Shown piece after piece: positions 1 through 9,907 of a stretch of DNA of 64,000 bases (position 1 is its first letter; every line of letters begins with the position of its first letter). The notes under the pieces are model-generated. The model ran no database searches. It was not told where the DNA came from and was given only the letters and a program-made list of their open reading frames with translations. A program made the translations under genes and the position numbers. Source of the DNA: Fibrobacter sp. Its GTDB lineage: Bacteria; Fibrobacterota; Fibrobacteria; Fibrobacterales; Fibrobacteraceae. The DNA lies in the NCBI GenBank assembly GCA_017475045.1, contig JAFVGH010000043.1, forward strand, positions 40,823 to 104,822, given 5' to 3'.

Positions 1-458
1 TTACGGAGTAACTTTAAGGCAACGGAAATGTCTTGATGAAGATTCCAAACGGATTTCTCGCCACATTCGAAAGTCTGTATTAGAACCGGATAGATTCCTT
101 TAATCGGGATCCACCAATCTTCGCCTTCTTTTCTATCACATTCATCCTTGCGAGCAGATTCCCTAGCCTCATCACAAGAAACATAAACGCCCTCGTCATC
201 CACCCAGGAACATGCTTCATAATGCATGCAAACATCATTCCATTTCAGCTTACAGACATGACCGAAATCTTGGTTAGATACAAGGATGCTACGAACACAG
301 AAATCATTATGTTCACCTCCCGGTTCATAGAGATTACCCTTTTGTTCTTCTTCCACCGAAAACAATGGAATCCAAACATCAGAAACAAGGCTCTTGGTCC
401 TGAGCCTTTTCATTTCAAACCAATCGGTAAGGCTTGTATTAGAATTATAGAATGACAT
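1..458 (-). CDS. Hypothetical protein, 3' end beyond the window
   Basis: An open frame starts at ATG 458 and stays open for 152 codons to the left edge, so the gene is cut by the window and its stop is not seen. The visible part is rich in Trp, Cys and acidic residues and has no motif I recognise; there is no signal peptide or membrane segment. It starts 10 bp after the stop of the HEPN/Cys-rich gene and is probably the last visible member of the same minus-strand operon. No function is assigned. The plus-strand 77-codon frame over it is a shadow. Confidence 0.6.
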   Translation of the reverse strand, partial: MSFYNSNTSLTDWFEMKRLRTKSLVSDVWIPLFSVEEEQKGNLYEPGGEHNDFCVRSILVSNQDFGHVCKLKWNDVCMHYEACSWVDDEGVYVSCDEARESARKDECDRKEGEDWWIPIKGIYPVLIQTFECGEKSVWNLHQDISVALKLLR

Positions 459-468
459 TTGGTTCCTT

Positions 469-1443
469 TTACAGTTTGAAGTACCCCTCTAAGCAGGTCA
501 GGCAGTAACCATCATAACAAACACTACCCTTACATTCTCTATCACTACAAGACATTCTAAAGACCTCAACTGTATTTCCACATAAGGGGCAAGTAAGTTT
601 CGTTTCGCCAGGTTCTTTCGATGTTAAATATGCAAACTTCAAATCAACGAAATCGCACGCCCCCGCGTCACTCTTTACTAAGCATTTTGGACAACAATAT
701 AGTCTATTTTTTTTATTAAATCCAAAAAATTCCTTTACCAATTTTGGAGGCAATGTATCTATAAGAATCTTAAATTCTTCACAGAGGTCAAAATGAGGGG
801 ATACATTTGAATCAAGCATATACAACATTTCAGATGGGGAACCAGAAATAGATGTCGCTCGACAATCCATCCACTTTTTATTCGGCATAAGTGTGTTGAA
901 CATACAAAGTATATTTTCAATTATTTCATTAGCAAGTTCCTTCAACTTGTCTGGAGTTTCGAACCCTTGTATTTCAAGATGCATTATTTTATTACGCATC
1001 TTACGCATTTTTTCATAGCGTTCTATAAAAGACTGTTCCAAAACACAATCCGACACACCCATATAAACATTCAGCAATTCCGATTCCTGAATAGTTTTAA
1101 ATTCACTGAAATCAATACTTACCTTTTTGCCTTTAGGATTTTTTTCTGGGTTTGCACACCCTTTTGTTTTTTCAACTAGATTGTCAATCAATATATATGG
1201 GGAAACCTCTGCAATTTTCCCTTTTATTATTAGTTCAACGCCCTGAAAGACTTGGGCATAAGCCGACAACAAATTTCTCCTTGAACTCCGCCAAAACTCA
1301 TCAATTTGCCAATCATAAAGTTCTCCTTGATCTTGAGCACTCTTTAATAATTTTAAAGTATCTATTACGATTTGCCATGAAAAATTTAATTGTTCAATTC
1401 CTGAATTACAAAGTAACCCTGGATTAGGTATGTTTTCAATCAT
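469..1443 (-). CDS. HEPN-like protein with C-terminal Cys-rich (zinc-ribbon-like) tail
   Basis: This 324-residue protein is mostly helical in its first 190 residues and carries R-N-K-I-M-H at residues 150-155. That fits the R-x4-H signature of HEPN domains, many of which are RNases in toxin-antitoxin and phage-defence systems. The last 75 residues hold several CxxC pairs (CCPKC, CPLCG, then closely spaced Cys near the end), suggesting one or two zinc ribbons. It starts 17 bp after the methylase stop, so it is very likely co-transcribed with the helicase-methylase operon and could be its effector or accessory. The HEPN call rests on one short motif plus helical character. RNase activity is inferred. 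Confidence 0.6.
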   Translation of the reverse strand: MIENIPNPGLLCNSGIEQLNFSWQIVIDTLKLLKSAQDQGELYDWQIDEFWRSSRRNLLSAYAQVFQGVELIIKGKIAEVSPYILIDNLVEKTKGCANPEKNPKGKKVSIDFSEFKTIQESELLNVYMGVSDCVLEQSFIERYEKMRKMRNKIMHLEIQGFETPDKLKELANEIIENILCMFNTLMPNKKWMDCRATSISGSPSEMLYMLDSNVSPHFDLCEEFKILIDTLPPKLVKEFFGFNKKNRLYCCPKCLVKSDAGACDFVDLKFAYLTSKEPGETKLTCPLCGNTVEVFRMSCSDRECKGSVCYDGYCLTCLEGYFKL

Positions 1444-1460
1444 TTTCTACCTCTTCCTAA

Positions 1461-4400
1461 CTAGTTCATCCTATCCCAGGCTTCGAGGGTGAGGCGCTGG
1501 GTGCGGTATTCGCCGTAGGTGGAGAGTTCGGCGTCGCGGAGGACGCGGAAGGTTTCGCTGGGGTAATCGTCGCCCATGACGGCTTTGGGGTCGAGGATGT
1601 ATTCGAGGTCGCGACGGCTTAAGCCGTAGAGTTTTGCGAAGTAGGCGTCAAGTTCGGCGCGGAGCTTGGCACGGTGCGTGTCTTCGAAGACGATGGGCGG
1701 AATGGCGGCCGGGTCGAAGTCGGAGGCGGCGAGGGTTTCGATGTCGGAGCCGGTGGGCAGATCCTTATGCTGGGCAAGGATGAGCTTGCGGAGGTCCACG
1801 CTAGCGTCGTTCCAGAGAGCACGAGCCCATTCGACGATATCGGTAGCGGTATAGGTCAGGGCGAATACACGCGGTACGATATAGTTAATAGCCGTTTCAG
1901 TGTAAGAGGATGGAGAAAGAACAGGAAGTTGCTTCAAATACCCATAAGTCAAATGAGTTCCACCAATTTTAGTTTTCGTTACATAATCACATACAAGGGA
2001 ATTAACATTTGATATAAAGCAAGCGTTAAACAAAGAACTATTTGGCGAATAACAAACAGGCATCGTATTTGATGTTCCGGCAAATGGCAAAACAGTAAAG
2101 ATACCGGTTCGACTATCAACAGATCGACATATATCTCTAAATCCCATCAAATACTTAGGACTGTATTCTCCGGCGACATGCAATAGATTCTGTACAATAT
2201 CGCAACTCTTGGCTGCATCGAGATACGACTTCTGCAAATTACCATCTTTTTCCGTCATGGAAAGATGCTGGCAGAGTTCTCGCAATCTCAGAGCATCTTC
2301 TTTACGCAATGCACCAACCACAGATGAATCTATACTGGTGGTTCGCAATACTGTTTCAGTATACGGCACCCAGTATTCGGGCTGGACAGCGAAATTCACA
2401 TCAGCTTTCTGCTCAGCAGAGACGTCTTCGGGTTCCTTTTCGGCAAGAAACGTCGCCCAACGATGATCCATCTGGTGCATCATCTTGGCTTCGTACAGCG
2501 GAAGCATCGGCTTGCCATCGGGGCCTTCGCCGGGAGCCTTCGCAAAGAAGTTACTTGCAGATGTCATGTTATACATCTGTTGGAAGGCGACATTCCACGG
2601 ATTACCGTTCTTTTTATCAGCTTCGCGAACAAATACTCCTGCCTTACGGTATATCTTCTTCGCCAATTCAGCATCTTCCTGGCTTCGGAACACGGGGCAC
2701 GTATGCGTATTCGGGTTAATCAAGTCAAAATCATCCGCCGTCATCGAGAAATGGCGTCGTTTGTCTTCGAGTTCGGGCACGTTCTTGAGGAAGAAAGCAA
2801 AGTCGCCCGGCGTATTCCCGGCAGCAATCGTCAGCAAGCAGAACTTGAACATTCGGTGAACATTGGGGAATATGCCTTCCTTGTTTTCGAAGTCATAGAG
2901 ACTACGCAACATTCCCTTGGATGCGATTTCACCAAAGAAATCCTTGGTCGAGTCGTCAGTCGCAATGCCCGACGGGCACACAAACCCAGCTGTTCCCCTT
3001 TCATTGCGAAGATGCAAGTTAAGTTCCGCAAACTTTGAGTACAGATTTACCTTGCCGTATGATGTCAAGGGGAAACGTCCACTATTCCCATAGTAAGTGT
3101 TTTCAGCTTCAAAGGCATGCTTTCTTTCTTCATATAATTTGTAAATATGAGGTCTATCGATTTTCAGCTTGTCAATTGCAAGTTTACGCTCATTACCACT
3201 TAGCATAGCTATTTCTGGCAGAAGATTTGCAAAAAACTCTATCTCGCTTAATTGAGACACATCCCACGGCGGATTACCCACCACGCAGTCAAAGCCACCC
3301 TTGGCGAACACTTCCGGGAACTCCACCGGCCAATGGAAGAACGAGTATTCCTCGCTCAACTTGGCAGCAAGTTCACGAATGCCCTGCTTGGTTTCTGCAA
3401 GGTCATTCATTACGTCGAACAGGTCACGACTAGTCGGCACATTTGCGGCATCGTTCTTCTTGGCAAAGAATGCAGCCGTATAGATGTCACAAGCGAGCTT
3501 ATTCTTCACATAGACGCTGTCTTGCTGTAATTTCTCGTAAAGTTCACGTTTCCATTCTTCTGCCTTGATATCATCATTTGGCAAGGCTTCAATCTGTTTG
3601 GTCAGCGCCACCAGATGGTCATTCGTGATGGGGTTCTTCTTTTCGAAGGCGCTAATCTGTCCCTTGCCACCACGTTCCTTTTCATTTGACTTCTTGAGAG
3701 ACGTGCATACGGCCTTGTCGTCGCCGGTAAGCGCCGTATATGCCGCCGATGGCATACCATTGTTCAAAACCTTGAGGTCGAATACGCCTACAATAGAGTT
3801 GCCCTGCTTGATATGGTGATTCAGGAACGAGAGCGGCTTGCCCGGTTCATAGCCTTCGAGCCAGAGCGCGGTGCGAGCCAGTTCCACGGCCATTTCATTC
3901 AGGTCCACGCCGTAAATGCAGTTGGTAATCACGTCGCGGAGCGCCTTGCGGTAGGTTTCGGCGGTCGCGCTTTCCCCTGTCTTTTCGAGACGCTTTTCGC
4001 TGATGACTTCAGCCAAGCGGCGGCTACCGGCAAGCAAAAAGTGCCCAGAACCGCTGCCAGCGTCAATCATACGAAAATCAAGGATGGCGCGTTCGTAGTC
4101 CGGTTCACGGTTTTCCTTACGGGCAAGGTCTTCTTCGGCCTTGAGCTTCGCTTCGATGGCGGGTTCAAGAGCCGTCTTGATGAGGCTCTGCACAAGGCTT
4201 GCGTCGGTATAGTAGCTACCACTGAGCTTACGGGCGTTACCCTTGGTAGAACCGTCTTCGATAATGCCGTCTTCGTCGCCCACGCCCACGAAGCTGAACG
4301 TTTTAGCCAGTAAATCCACATGGGGCACAAGTTCCAACAGACTCTCGTAAACGGAGCCGAACTCTTCGGTGCCCATATTACGGTAGTCAGTAAAGGTCTT

Positions 4401-5636
4401 CACGCCGTCGATATCGTTCCAGCGGAGCTGACGGATAGCCTTCATCAAGTGTTCGTTATCGAGTTCGCATGCATCCAGTAGCGGACACTGGTCAGCCTTG
4501 AATAGACCGCCAAGCGGCATCAAGTCCAGATTATCGTTGCCTTCCTGGAATGCTTTATAGACTACCTTCACGCCATGCCAGAGGTCGGTATAGCGGTCGG
4601 TACGGATAGCCTTCTTGGCGCGTTCGGCCAAGCGGTGGACGCTGTAGCCGGTCCCGTAGAGCCGATGGGCGTTGCGGAATCTAGGTTCAAGTTCCGCGTC
4701 GGTGCCGGATTCGCTCGGATGGGCAAAAATCAGGCCGCGTTCTTCAATAGTGCTAAGGAAGAGGAATCGGTAAACTTCGCGAAGCAGCGCCTTGTAGAAT
4801 ACCTGAACGGTATAGGGCGCACCGTCCGGGCGCTTGCCTTCGGCAAGGGAGTTTAAAAGCACATTGTTGCCGGGGCCTTCGGTCTTGAGGAATCCAGCAC
4901 CAAGGTATAGGAGCGCATTCGTGACGCCGGTACGCAGACCTTCGCGCACGCGCGTACCCTGCAATATGCCTTCGGTACGCCACTGTTCCCACACGTTCAC
5001 GCGGCTTGCCTGCATAAAGCACCAGAACGCCACGAAATCAGGATAACGGTCTTCCTTGAGGATAGATTCGATATTGAACGAGAGATAGCTGGGACGGACA
5101 AGGCTTTCGCTGTCGCGGAGCAGGCGGAGTTCACGCCCGTTGGTGACAATCGCCCATGTGCAAGGTTCACTTGCGTTCAGGAACATCTGGGCAAGCGCAT
5201 AGCCACTCTTCTTACGCGCGGTCACGCCTTCGATGGTAAAACGGGCGTCGGCCACGTCGAGCGAGAGGTCTGCAGGCACAATAACAAGCGGAACACTCGG
5301 CGTCACGTAGGTCGTCACCGGGTATTTCACGCCGCCGATTACGGCTGGCTGTTCCTCGATAATACCGGTATAGTCGAGAGCGGTACCGAAAAGCTGGAAG
5401 ACGAAATTCTTGAGACTGTCAAACGAGGCATTCTTTGACGCATATTCGGCGTAGAGCGCCCTCGCAATACTGAAGGCGCGGCTGGTCTGGTCGCTGAACT
5501 TGATTCCCGGAGGCAAGTTGTAGTCCTTTTCGGACTGGGCCGAGCACTTGCGCTGGGCAATCTGGGCGATACTGTCACTTACAAAGAGGGAACCGACCAA
5601 GTCAATCGTCGAAAATTCAATCTGGTTCTTTTTCAT
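1461..5636 (-). CDS. Large N6-adenine DNA methyltransferase (DISARM DrmMI / Eco57I-like)
   Basis: This 1391-residue protein has the gamma-class adenine methylase motifs. SAM-binding motif I (DAGSGSGHFL) lies near residue 520, just after a YYTDASLVQ motif. The catalytic NPPW tetrad lies near residue 800. A long C-terminal region could be the target-recognition part. No nuclease motif is evident at the N terminus, so it is more likely a DrmMI/PglX-type methylase than a fused type IIG enzyme. It should methylate adenine in host DNA to mark self. Its ATG overlaps the stop of the preceding ATPase gene by 4 bp, so the two are translationally coupled. It sits in an operon with two large helicases, as in class 1 DISARM. 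Confidence 0.85.
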   Translation of the reverse strand: MKKNQIEFSTIDLVGSLFVSDSIAQIAQRKCSAQSEKDYNLPPGIKFSDQTSRAFSIARALYAEYASKNASFDSLKNFVFQLFGTALDYTGIIEEQPAVIGGVKYPVTTYVTPSVPLVIVPADLSLDVADARFTIEGVTARKKSGYALAQMFLNASEPCTWAIVTNGRELRLLRDSESLVRPSYLSFNIESILKEDRYPDFVAFWCFMQASRVNVWEQWRTEGILQGTRVREGLRTGVTNALLYLGAGFLKTEGPGNNVLLNSLAEGKRPDGAPYTVQVFYKALLREVYRFLFLSTIEERGLIFAHPSESGTDAELEPRFRNAHRLYGTGYSVHRLAERAKKAIRTDRYTDLWHGVKVVYKAFQEGNDNLDLMPLGGLFKADQCPLLDACELDNEHLMKAIRQLRWNDIDGVKTFTDYRNMGTEEFGSVYESLLELVPHVDLLAKTFSFVGVGDEDGIIEDGSTKGNARKLSGSYYTDASLVQSLIKTALEPAIEAKLKAEEDLARKENREPDYERAILDFRMIDAGSGSGHFLLAGSRRLAEVISEKRLEKTGESATAETYRKALRDVITNCIYGVDLNEMAVELARTALWLEGYEPGKPLSFLNHHIKQGNSIVGVFDLKVLNNGMPSAAYTALTGDDKAVCTSLKKSNEKERGGKGQISAFEKKNPITNDHLVALTKQIEALPNDDIKAEEWKRELYEKLQQDSVYVKNKLACDIYTAAFFAKKNDAANVPTSRDLFDVMNDLAETKQGIRELAAKLSEEYSFFHWPVEFPEVFAKGGFDCVVGNPPWDVSQLSEIEFFANLLPEIAMLSGNERKLAIDKLKIDRPHIYKLYEERKHAFEAENTYYGNSGRFPLTSYGKVNLYSKFAELNLHLRNERGTAGFVCPSGIATDDSTKDFFGEIASKGMLRSLYDFENKEGIFPNVHRMFKFCLLTIAAGNTPGDFAFFLKNVPELEDKRRHFSMTADDFDLINPNTHTCPVFRSQEDAELAKKIYRKAGVFVREADKKNGNPWNVAFQQMYNMTSASNFFAKAPGEGPDGKPMLPLYEAKMMHQMDHRWATFLAEKEPEDVSAEQKADVNFAVQPEYWVPYTETVLRTTSIDSSVVGALRKEDALRLRELCQHLSMTEKDGNLQKSYLDAAKSCDIVQNLLHVAGEYSPKYLMGFRDICRSVDSRTGIFTVLPFAGTSNTMPVCYSPNSSLFNACFISNVNSLVCDYVTKTKIGGTHLTYGYLKQLPVLSPSSYTETAINYIVPRVFALTYTATDIVEWARALWNDASVDLRKLILAQHKDLPTGSDIETLAASDFDPAAIPPIVFEDTHRAKLRAELDAYFAKLYGLSRRDLEYILDPKAVMGDDYPSETFRVLRDAELSTYGEYRTQRLTLEAWDRMN

Positions 5637-6916
5637 CTGAGTATTTCCGGGTTCAGCAAAAATTCAATCAGGTTCACGTGAAGGATTCCGTCCGTATCGC
5701 GGAATGTCTCGGGGATGTCGTTCTGGACGATGATTTTCGAGAAGAAATCCTTGGCGAGTTTTAGCGAATCGAGTTCCGCCTTGATTTTTTCGTCGGTGTT
5801 CATCTGCCAAGCCGACTGGATGTAGATACGCTTGTCGCCGTGGTTTACCACAAAGTCGATTTCCTTTTGGACCCTTCCACCTTTATTCCTGTCAACAACG
5901 ACACCCACATCTACCGAGTAGCCTCGCGAAACGAGTTCGTTATAGACAATGTTTTCCATCAAGTGACCGGAATCAATCTGACGGAAATTCAGTCGGGCAT
6001 TGCGCAGCCCCACATCGGTAAAGTAATACTTGTTCGGGTAATCGAAGTAATGCTTGCCCTTGACATCGTAGCGCTTGGCCTCGCTTACGATAAAGGCATC
6101 CTTGCAATGTTCAATGTAATCGCTCACGGTGTTCACGCTCAATTTTTCGTTCTTGACGCTCTTGAGTGCATTCGTGATATTGGTCGGGTTCGTAAGGGAA
6201 CTTATCTGGGAACTGAGATTATCCAGTATGTTTCCAAGAATGTCGGAACGCGCCACATTGTTGCGCTCCACGATATCCTTGATATAGACTTCATCGAAAA
6301 GCGATGCGAGATACTGCTTTTGCTGCTCCGAGTTTTTCAGTTTCAGCAAATAAGGCATTCCACCGTAAAGCATATAGGCGTCGAAATCGTCGCGGATATG
6401 CCCGGCCCTGTACCCGTGAAATTCGGCAAAGCTCAGCGGATAAACGTGTATTTGCGATGCTCGACCACGAAATTCTGTCGCGATGTCCTTGGAAAGCATC
6501 TTCGAGTTGCTGCCCGTGACATAGACATCCAGATTCTCATAGTCCTTGAGTTCGTTCAACAAATCGTAAACGGTGATTTCGTGCCCAGCATTGTCGGGAT
6601 CCGGAACAGAATAGCAGAACTGGATTTCGTCGATAAACAGATAATACTTTTTACGGCGGTCCTTTATTTGCGATTCCACGTATTCGGCAAGGACTACCGG
6701 GTTCCTGAACTTCGCGAACTTGCGCTTGTCCAGTTCAAGCATAATGATGTTCTCTGCCCTGGAGCCATTTTTCAACAGGTAGTCGTAAAAAAGATGGAAC
6801 AGGAGCGTCGATTTTCCACAACGCCTGATACCTGTAATGACCTTGATCTGGCCATCCCACATGTAATCGACAATCTTTTTTAGATACCGTTCGCGATCAA
6901 TCATTAAAGCCTCCAT
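5633..6916 (-). CDS. AAA ATPase with DUF4143 domain
   Basis: The 427-residue protein begins with an AAA_14-type P-loop (Walker A GIRRCGKST near residue 30), followed by Walker B (LFIDEIQ, near residue 95) and a sensor stretch ending in TGSNSKML. The C-terminal half is DUF4143-like, with a nuclease-like-looking EIDFVV near residue 360. Such ATPases are widespread in Bacteroidetes and Fibrobacter and usually lie alone with unknown function. Here the gene sits between the SNF2 helicase (86 bp gap) and the methylase (4 bp overlap), so it is probably expressed with the defence operon. It may be a passenger; no DISARM component of this type is known to me. Confidence 0.85.
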   Translation of the reverse strand: MEALMIDRERYLKKIVDYMWDGQIKVITGIRRCGKSTLLFHLFYDYLLKNGSRAENIIMLELDKRKFAKFRNPVVLAEYVESQIKDRRKKYYLFIDEIQFCYSVPDPDNAGHEITVYDLLNELKDYENLDVYVTGSNSKMLSKDIATEFRGRASQIHVYPLSFAEFHGYRAGHIRDDFDAYMLYGGMPYLLKLKNSEQQKQYLASLFDEVYIKDIVERNNVARSDILGNILDNLSSQISSLTNPTNITNALKSVKNEKLSVNTVSDYIEHCKDAFIVSEAKRYDVKGKHYFDYPNKYYFTDVGLRNARLNFRQIDSGHLMENIVYNELVSRGYSVDVGVVVDRNKGGRVQKEIDFVVNHGDKRIYIQSAWQMNTDEKIKAELDSLKLAKDFFSKIIVQNDIPETFRDTDGILHVNLIEFLLNPEILR

Positions 6917-7002
6917 CCAAGCGACGCCTTGACTGAAAAGTTACGCCAAAAATGGCAAAAGAATTCAGACATAATATAATAAAAAAGACTCGCCACAGGT
7001 CA

Positions 7003-9882
7003 TTATAGGTCGCCTCCGGGCACAAGCACATAACATCCAATCAAGTCCGCCGGTAGGCACGGTTCCACGGTCACGGTTCCGTAACGCTGGGCACTGGCAG
7101 AGCGGACACGCAGATGGTCTTCGGAAAGCACGGCACCGCGTCTTTGGGCAAGGTCCGCAAAAAGCCGGGTGTTATTCCGGTAAAAGTCAAGCGCACGCGC
7201 CACATTGTCACGAATAACGGATTCGCCAAGGTTTCCGGTTGGATTGCCTTCGAGCAACGCGTTTACGTCGCCGTTTTCAAGGATTCGAGGCTCACCAACC
7301 AGGTTGACAGCCACAGCCACGGCCTCCTCGGCCATCATCAGCTTGGGCGTATTCTTGCCAGTATTGCGCAACTGGTAACGAACTCGGAGCAAGTAAATGG
7401 CGGTCAATTCCTTGACCGATTCGGATTCGTAGGCGCCCGAACGAGCCGCAATGTCGTTCTTGCCAGAAAGTGCGCCTTCCAATAGGTAGCTGGATAGACT
7501 TTCCACGATGGGGTTGGTGCGGTGAATAAAGGCGTAGCCTTGCGGTGGCGGGTACGCAAACGATATCTTCAGAGGCTTTTTCAGGTCCTTCTTGGGGAAT
7601 GACGCCTGTAACTGGCTACGGATTTCGGGCGGCAAACTCTTGACATCGAGGGTAAAGGCGTGTTCCGAAGCACGTTCCTTCGCGGCATTCAAGCGCGTCG
7701 TCGCCACATCGAAGAACTTCTGCACATCTTCGGAGTCGCCAAGGGCATCCTTCGTCTTGTCCCATTCCGGCATGATTTCTTCGGGTTTCAAAGACTGCTG
7801 GCTAAAGATGGTGCGGTTACGGCGTTCCTTGTCGATGGCGCGTTGCCAGTTCTTTTCCACATTGTTCACATCAGTAGCGAACTCTTCGCCAAAATCAATC
7901 TCTAGCTGACCGTTCTTATCGGTAGCCACGTATTTCTTGAGCAGAGCAGCTTTCACGAGCGCCACGCGGATGTTGCCGTTGTCTTCGGGCACTGGGACAG
8001 AAATACCAAGGTCTTCCTTGATTTTTTCGGCCTTGCGGAGGATTACATTGAAAATCAGGCCGTCCACCGGATTGTCGGCACCGTAAAGCATGGTGCACCA
8101 GACATTCTTGCACTGCTGACCGAAACGGTCCACACGGCCTTCGCGCTGTTCGTGGCGAGTCGGGTTCCACGCCAAATCATAATGAACGACGGCATTGAAG
8201 TAGTCCTGAAGGTTGATACCTTCGGACAGGCAATCCGTCGCCACGAGAATCGGGGAATCGGATTCAGCCAATTCTCGGACCTGTTCTTCGCGTTCCTCAT
8301 TGGTGAGTTCACCGGTAACGCACGCGACGCTGCACTTGGGGAACTCAGCCTTGAGCTGGTCGGCCACATAATGAGCCGTCGCGATATACTTGCAGAAGAT
8401 GACCGGACGGTATGTGTCGCCCGTCTTCTTTACCATCTTGAGCATATCGTCAAGATGCTTGGCAAGGCACTTGAATTTAGGATCTTCCAGCTTGCCACTC
8501 AGGGATTCGGCCTTCGCTATCAGGCGCTTTACAGCCTCGGAGTCTTCAAGCACCGGGCTTACAAACTGGTCGTTGGCTTCGGTATCGTCTTCGCTGTCGT
8601 AGGTTTCGGTGATGTAGCCTTCCAAGAGAGCCGCATTTTCGGCGGTATCTTCGGCCAATTTGGCATTTTCTTCGATGCTGTTCAAGCGTGTTGTCAGGGC
8701 ACTCTTGGCGGCAAGCGGACTGGACGAAATGCAGCGCAACAAAGCAAGCGTCGCGTACCACATCATGCGTCCCTTGAATCCGTCGGTTATTTCGGCCCTG
8801 TTCGCAATATCCACGCAGTATTCGCGAACCTCGTTAAAGAAGTCGCCCCATTCACCCGTCAGCTTGTAGGTGATTTCCTTGGTTTTGCGGTCAGGGAAAG
8901 CGGCCTTGCCGGGATAGTTCATCACGTCAATTCGGCGGCGCTGTACCAGATGACGGCCCAAGTCTTCGCGGAGCTTCATCTTTTCGCTGGAAGAGTGGTC
9001 CACAGACAGGTCGTCAAGCCCGGCATATTCCTTTTTCAATAGCGAAAGAAGGTTGTTGAAGGCGTGTTCGTCGCCGGAATGCGGCGTTGCCGTCAAAAGG
9101 ATGATATGGCGATCCTCGTTCGCAGCCAAGTCCTGCAACAGGGAGAATCGCAACTGTCGGCCACCGCCCACGCAACAGGTATGAGCTTCATCGACCACCA
9201 ACATTGCATCGTCGATATGGGTCTTGAACCAGTCGCGGTGAGTGTCGCTCTTGATATAGTCCAGCGAAATGACCGCCGCCGGGTAGTGTTCAAAGAACTG
9301 TTCCGTCTTGCTGACCTCCTTTTCGAGGTTAGCAATAGAACGCGCCGTGATACCGACGGCGTCGATATTGAAGTGTTCCTTGAGTTCCGTCACCCACTGG
9401 GTTACCAGATGAGGCGGGCAAAGAACGACAAACTTGGAGATTTCACCGCGTTCGTAGAGTTCCTTCACGATAAGGCCAGCTTCAATCGTCTTACCGATAC
9501 CTACGTCATCGGCAATCAGCAAGCGCACAACAGGCATTTTTAGCGCCATCAGGAGCGGAACCAGCTGGTAGCTTCGCGGTTCAAAGGCCAAATGGCCAAA
9601 ACTGCGGAACGGCCCGGCGGCATTCGTGAGCTTTAGCTTCAATGCATCGCGGAGCAGCTTGGCGGATTCAAAACGCCCGATGTCGGTCGTATTCGGAGCC
9701 GGGAATACGGCACTTTCAAGTCTCGTATCCTCGATGGACGGCATGATAACCTGAGTTTCATCGTCGGTTCCCCCAAGTGGACGGAGCTTGATACAGTCCT
9801 TCAGGTCGCATGGTTCCACGACCCATTCGCGGCCACGCACTTTGACAAGGGAGCCTAAGGGGAAAATAACAGAATCAGCCAT
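7003..9882 (-). CDS. SNF2/RapA-type helicase (DISARM DrmD-like)
   Basis: This 959-residue superfamily 2 ATPase has Walker A DDVGIGKT near residue 125, Walker B DEAH (VVDEAHTCC) near 230 and motif III LLTATPHSGDE near 265. The helicase C-terminal domain follows, with ATDCLSEGINLQ and the arginine-finger motif QREGRVDRFGQ near residues 575-610. This arrangement is RapA/SNF2-like and corresponds to DrmD of class 1 DISARM. It probably moves along DNA and acts with the methylase and the large helicase. It lies 25 bp downstream of the large helicase gene and 86 bp upstream of the ATPase gene. The DrmD assignment rests on motifs and neighbours, not on a search. Confidence 0.85.
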   Translation of the reverse strand: MADSVIFPLGSLVKVRGREWVVEPCDLKDCIKLRPLGGTDDETQVIMPSIEDTRLESAVFPAPNTTDIGRFESAKLLRDALKLKLTNAAGPFRSFGHLAFEPRSYQLVPLLMALKMPVVRLLIADDVGIGKTIEAGLIVKELYERGEISKFVVLCPPHLVTQWVTELKEHFNIDAVGITARSIANLEKEVSKTEQFFEHYPAAVISLDYIKSDTHRDWFKTHIDDAMLVVDEAHTCCVGGGRQLRFSLLQDLAANEDRHIILLTATPHSGDEHAFNNLLSLLKKEYAGLDDLSVDHSSSEKMKLREDLGRHLVQRRRIDVMNYPGKAAFPDRKTKEITYKLTGEWGDFFNEVREYCVDIANRAEITDGFKGRMMWYATLALLRCISSSPLAAKSALTTRLNSIEENAKLAEDTAENAALLEGYITETYDSEDDTEANDQFVSPVLEDSEAVKRLIAKAESLSGKLEDPKFKCLAKHLDDMLKMVKKTGDTYRPVIFCKYIATAHYVADQLKAEFPKCSVACVTGELTNEEREEQVRELAESDSPILVATDCLSEGINLQDYFNAVVHYDLAWNPTRHEQREGRVDRFGQQCKNVWCTMLYGADNPVDGLIFNVILRKAEKIKEDLGISVPVPEDNGNIRVALVKAALLKKYVATDKNGQLEIDFGEEFATDVNNVEKNWQRAIDKERRNRTIFSQQSLKPEEIMPEWDKTKDALGDSEDVQKFFDVATTRLNAAKERASEHAFTLDVKSLPPEIRSQLQASFPKKDLKKPLKISFAYPPPQGYAFIHRTNPIVESLSSYLLEGALSGKNDIAARSGAYESESVKELTAIYLLRVRYQLRNTGKNTPKLMMAEEAVAVAVNLVGEPRILENGDVNALLEGNPTGNLGESVIRDNVARALDFYRNNTRLFADLAQRRGAVLSEDHLRVRSASAQRYGTVTVEPCLPADLIGCYVLVPGGDL

Positions 9883-9907
9883 CTTAAATCCTTCAATTCA
9901 TCAAAAG

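Noticed and set aside
5840..6883. 347-codon plus-strand frame opposite the AAA ATPase
   Set aside because: Antisense shadow without motifs; the minus frame has Walker A and B.
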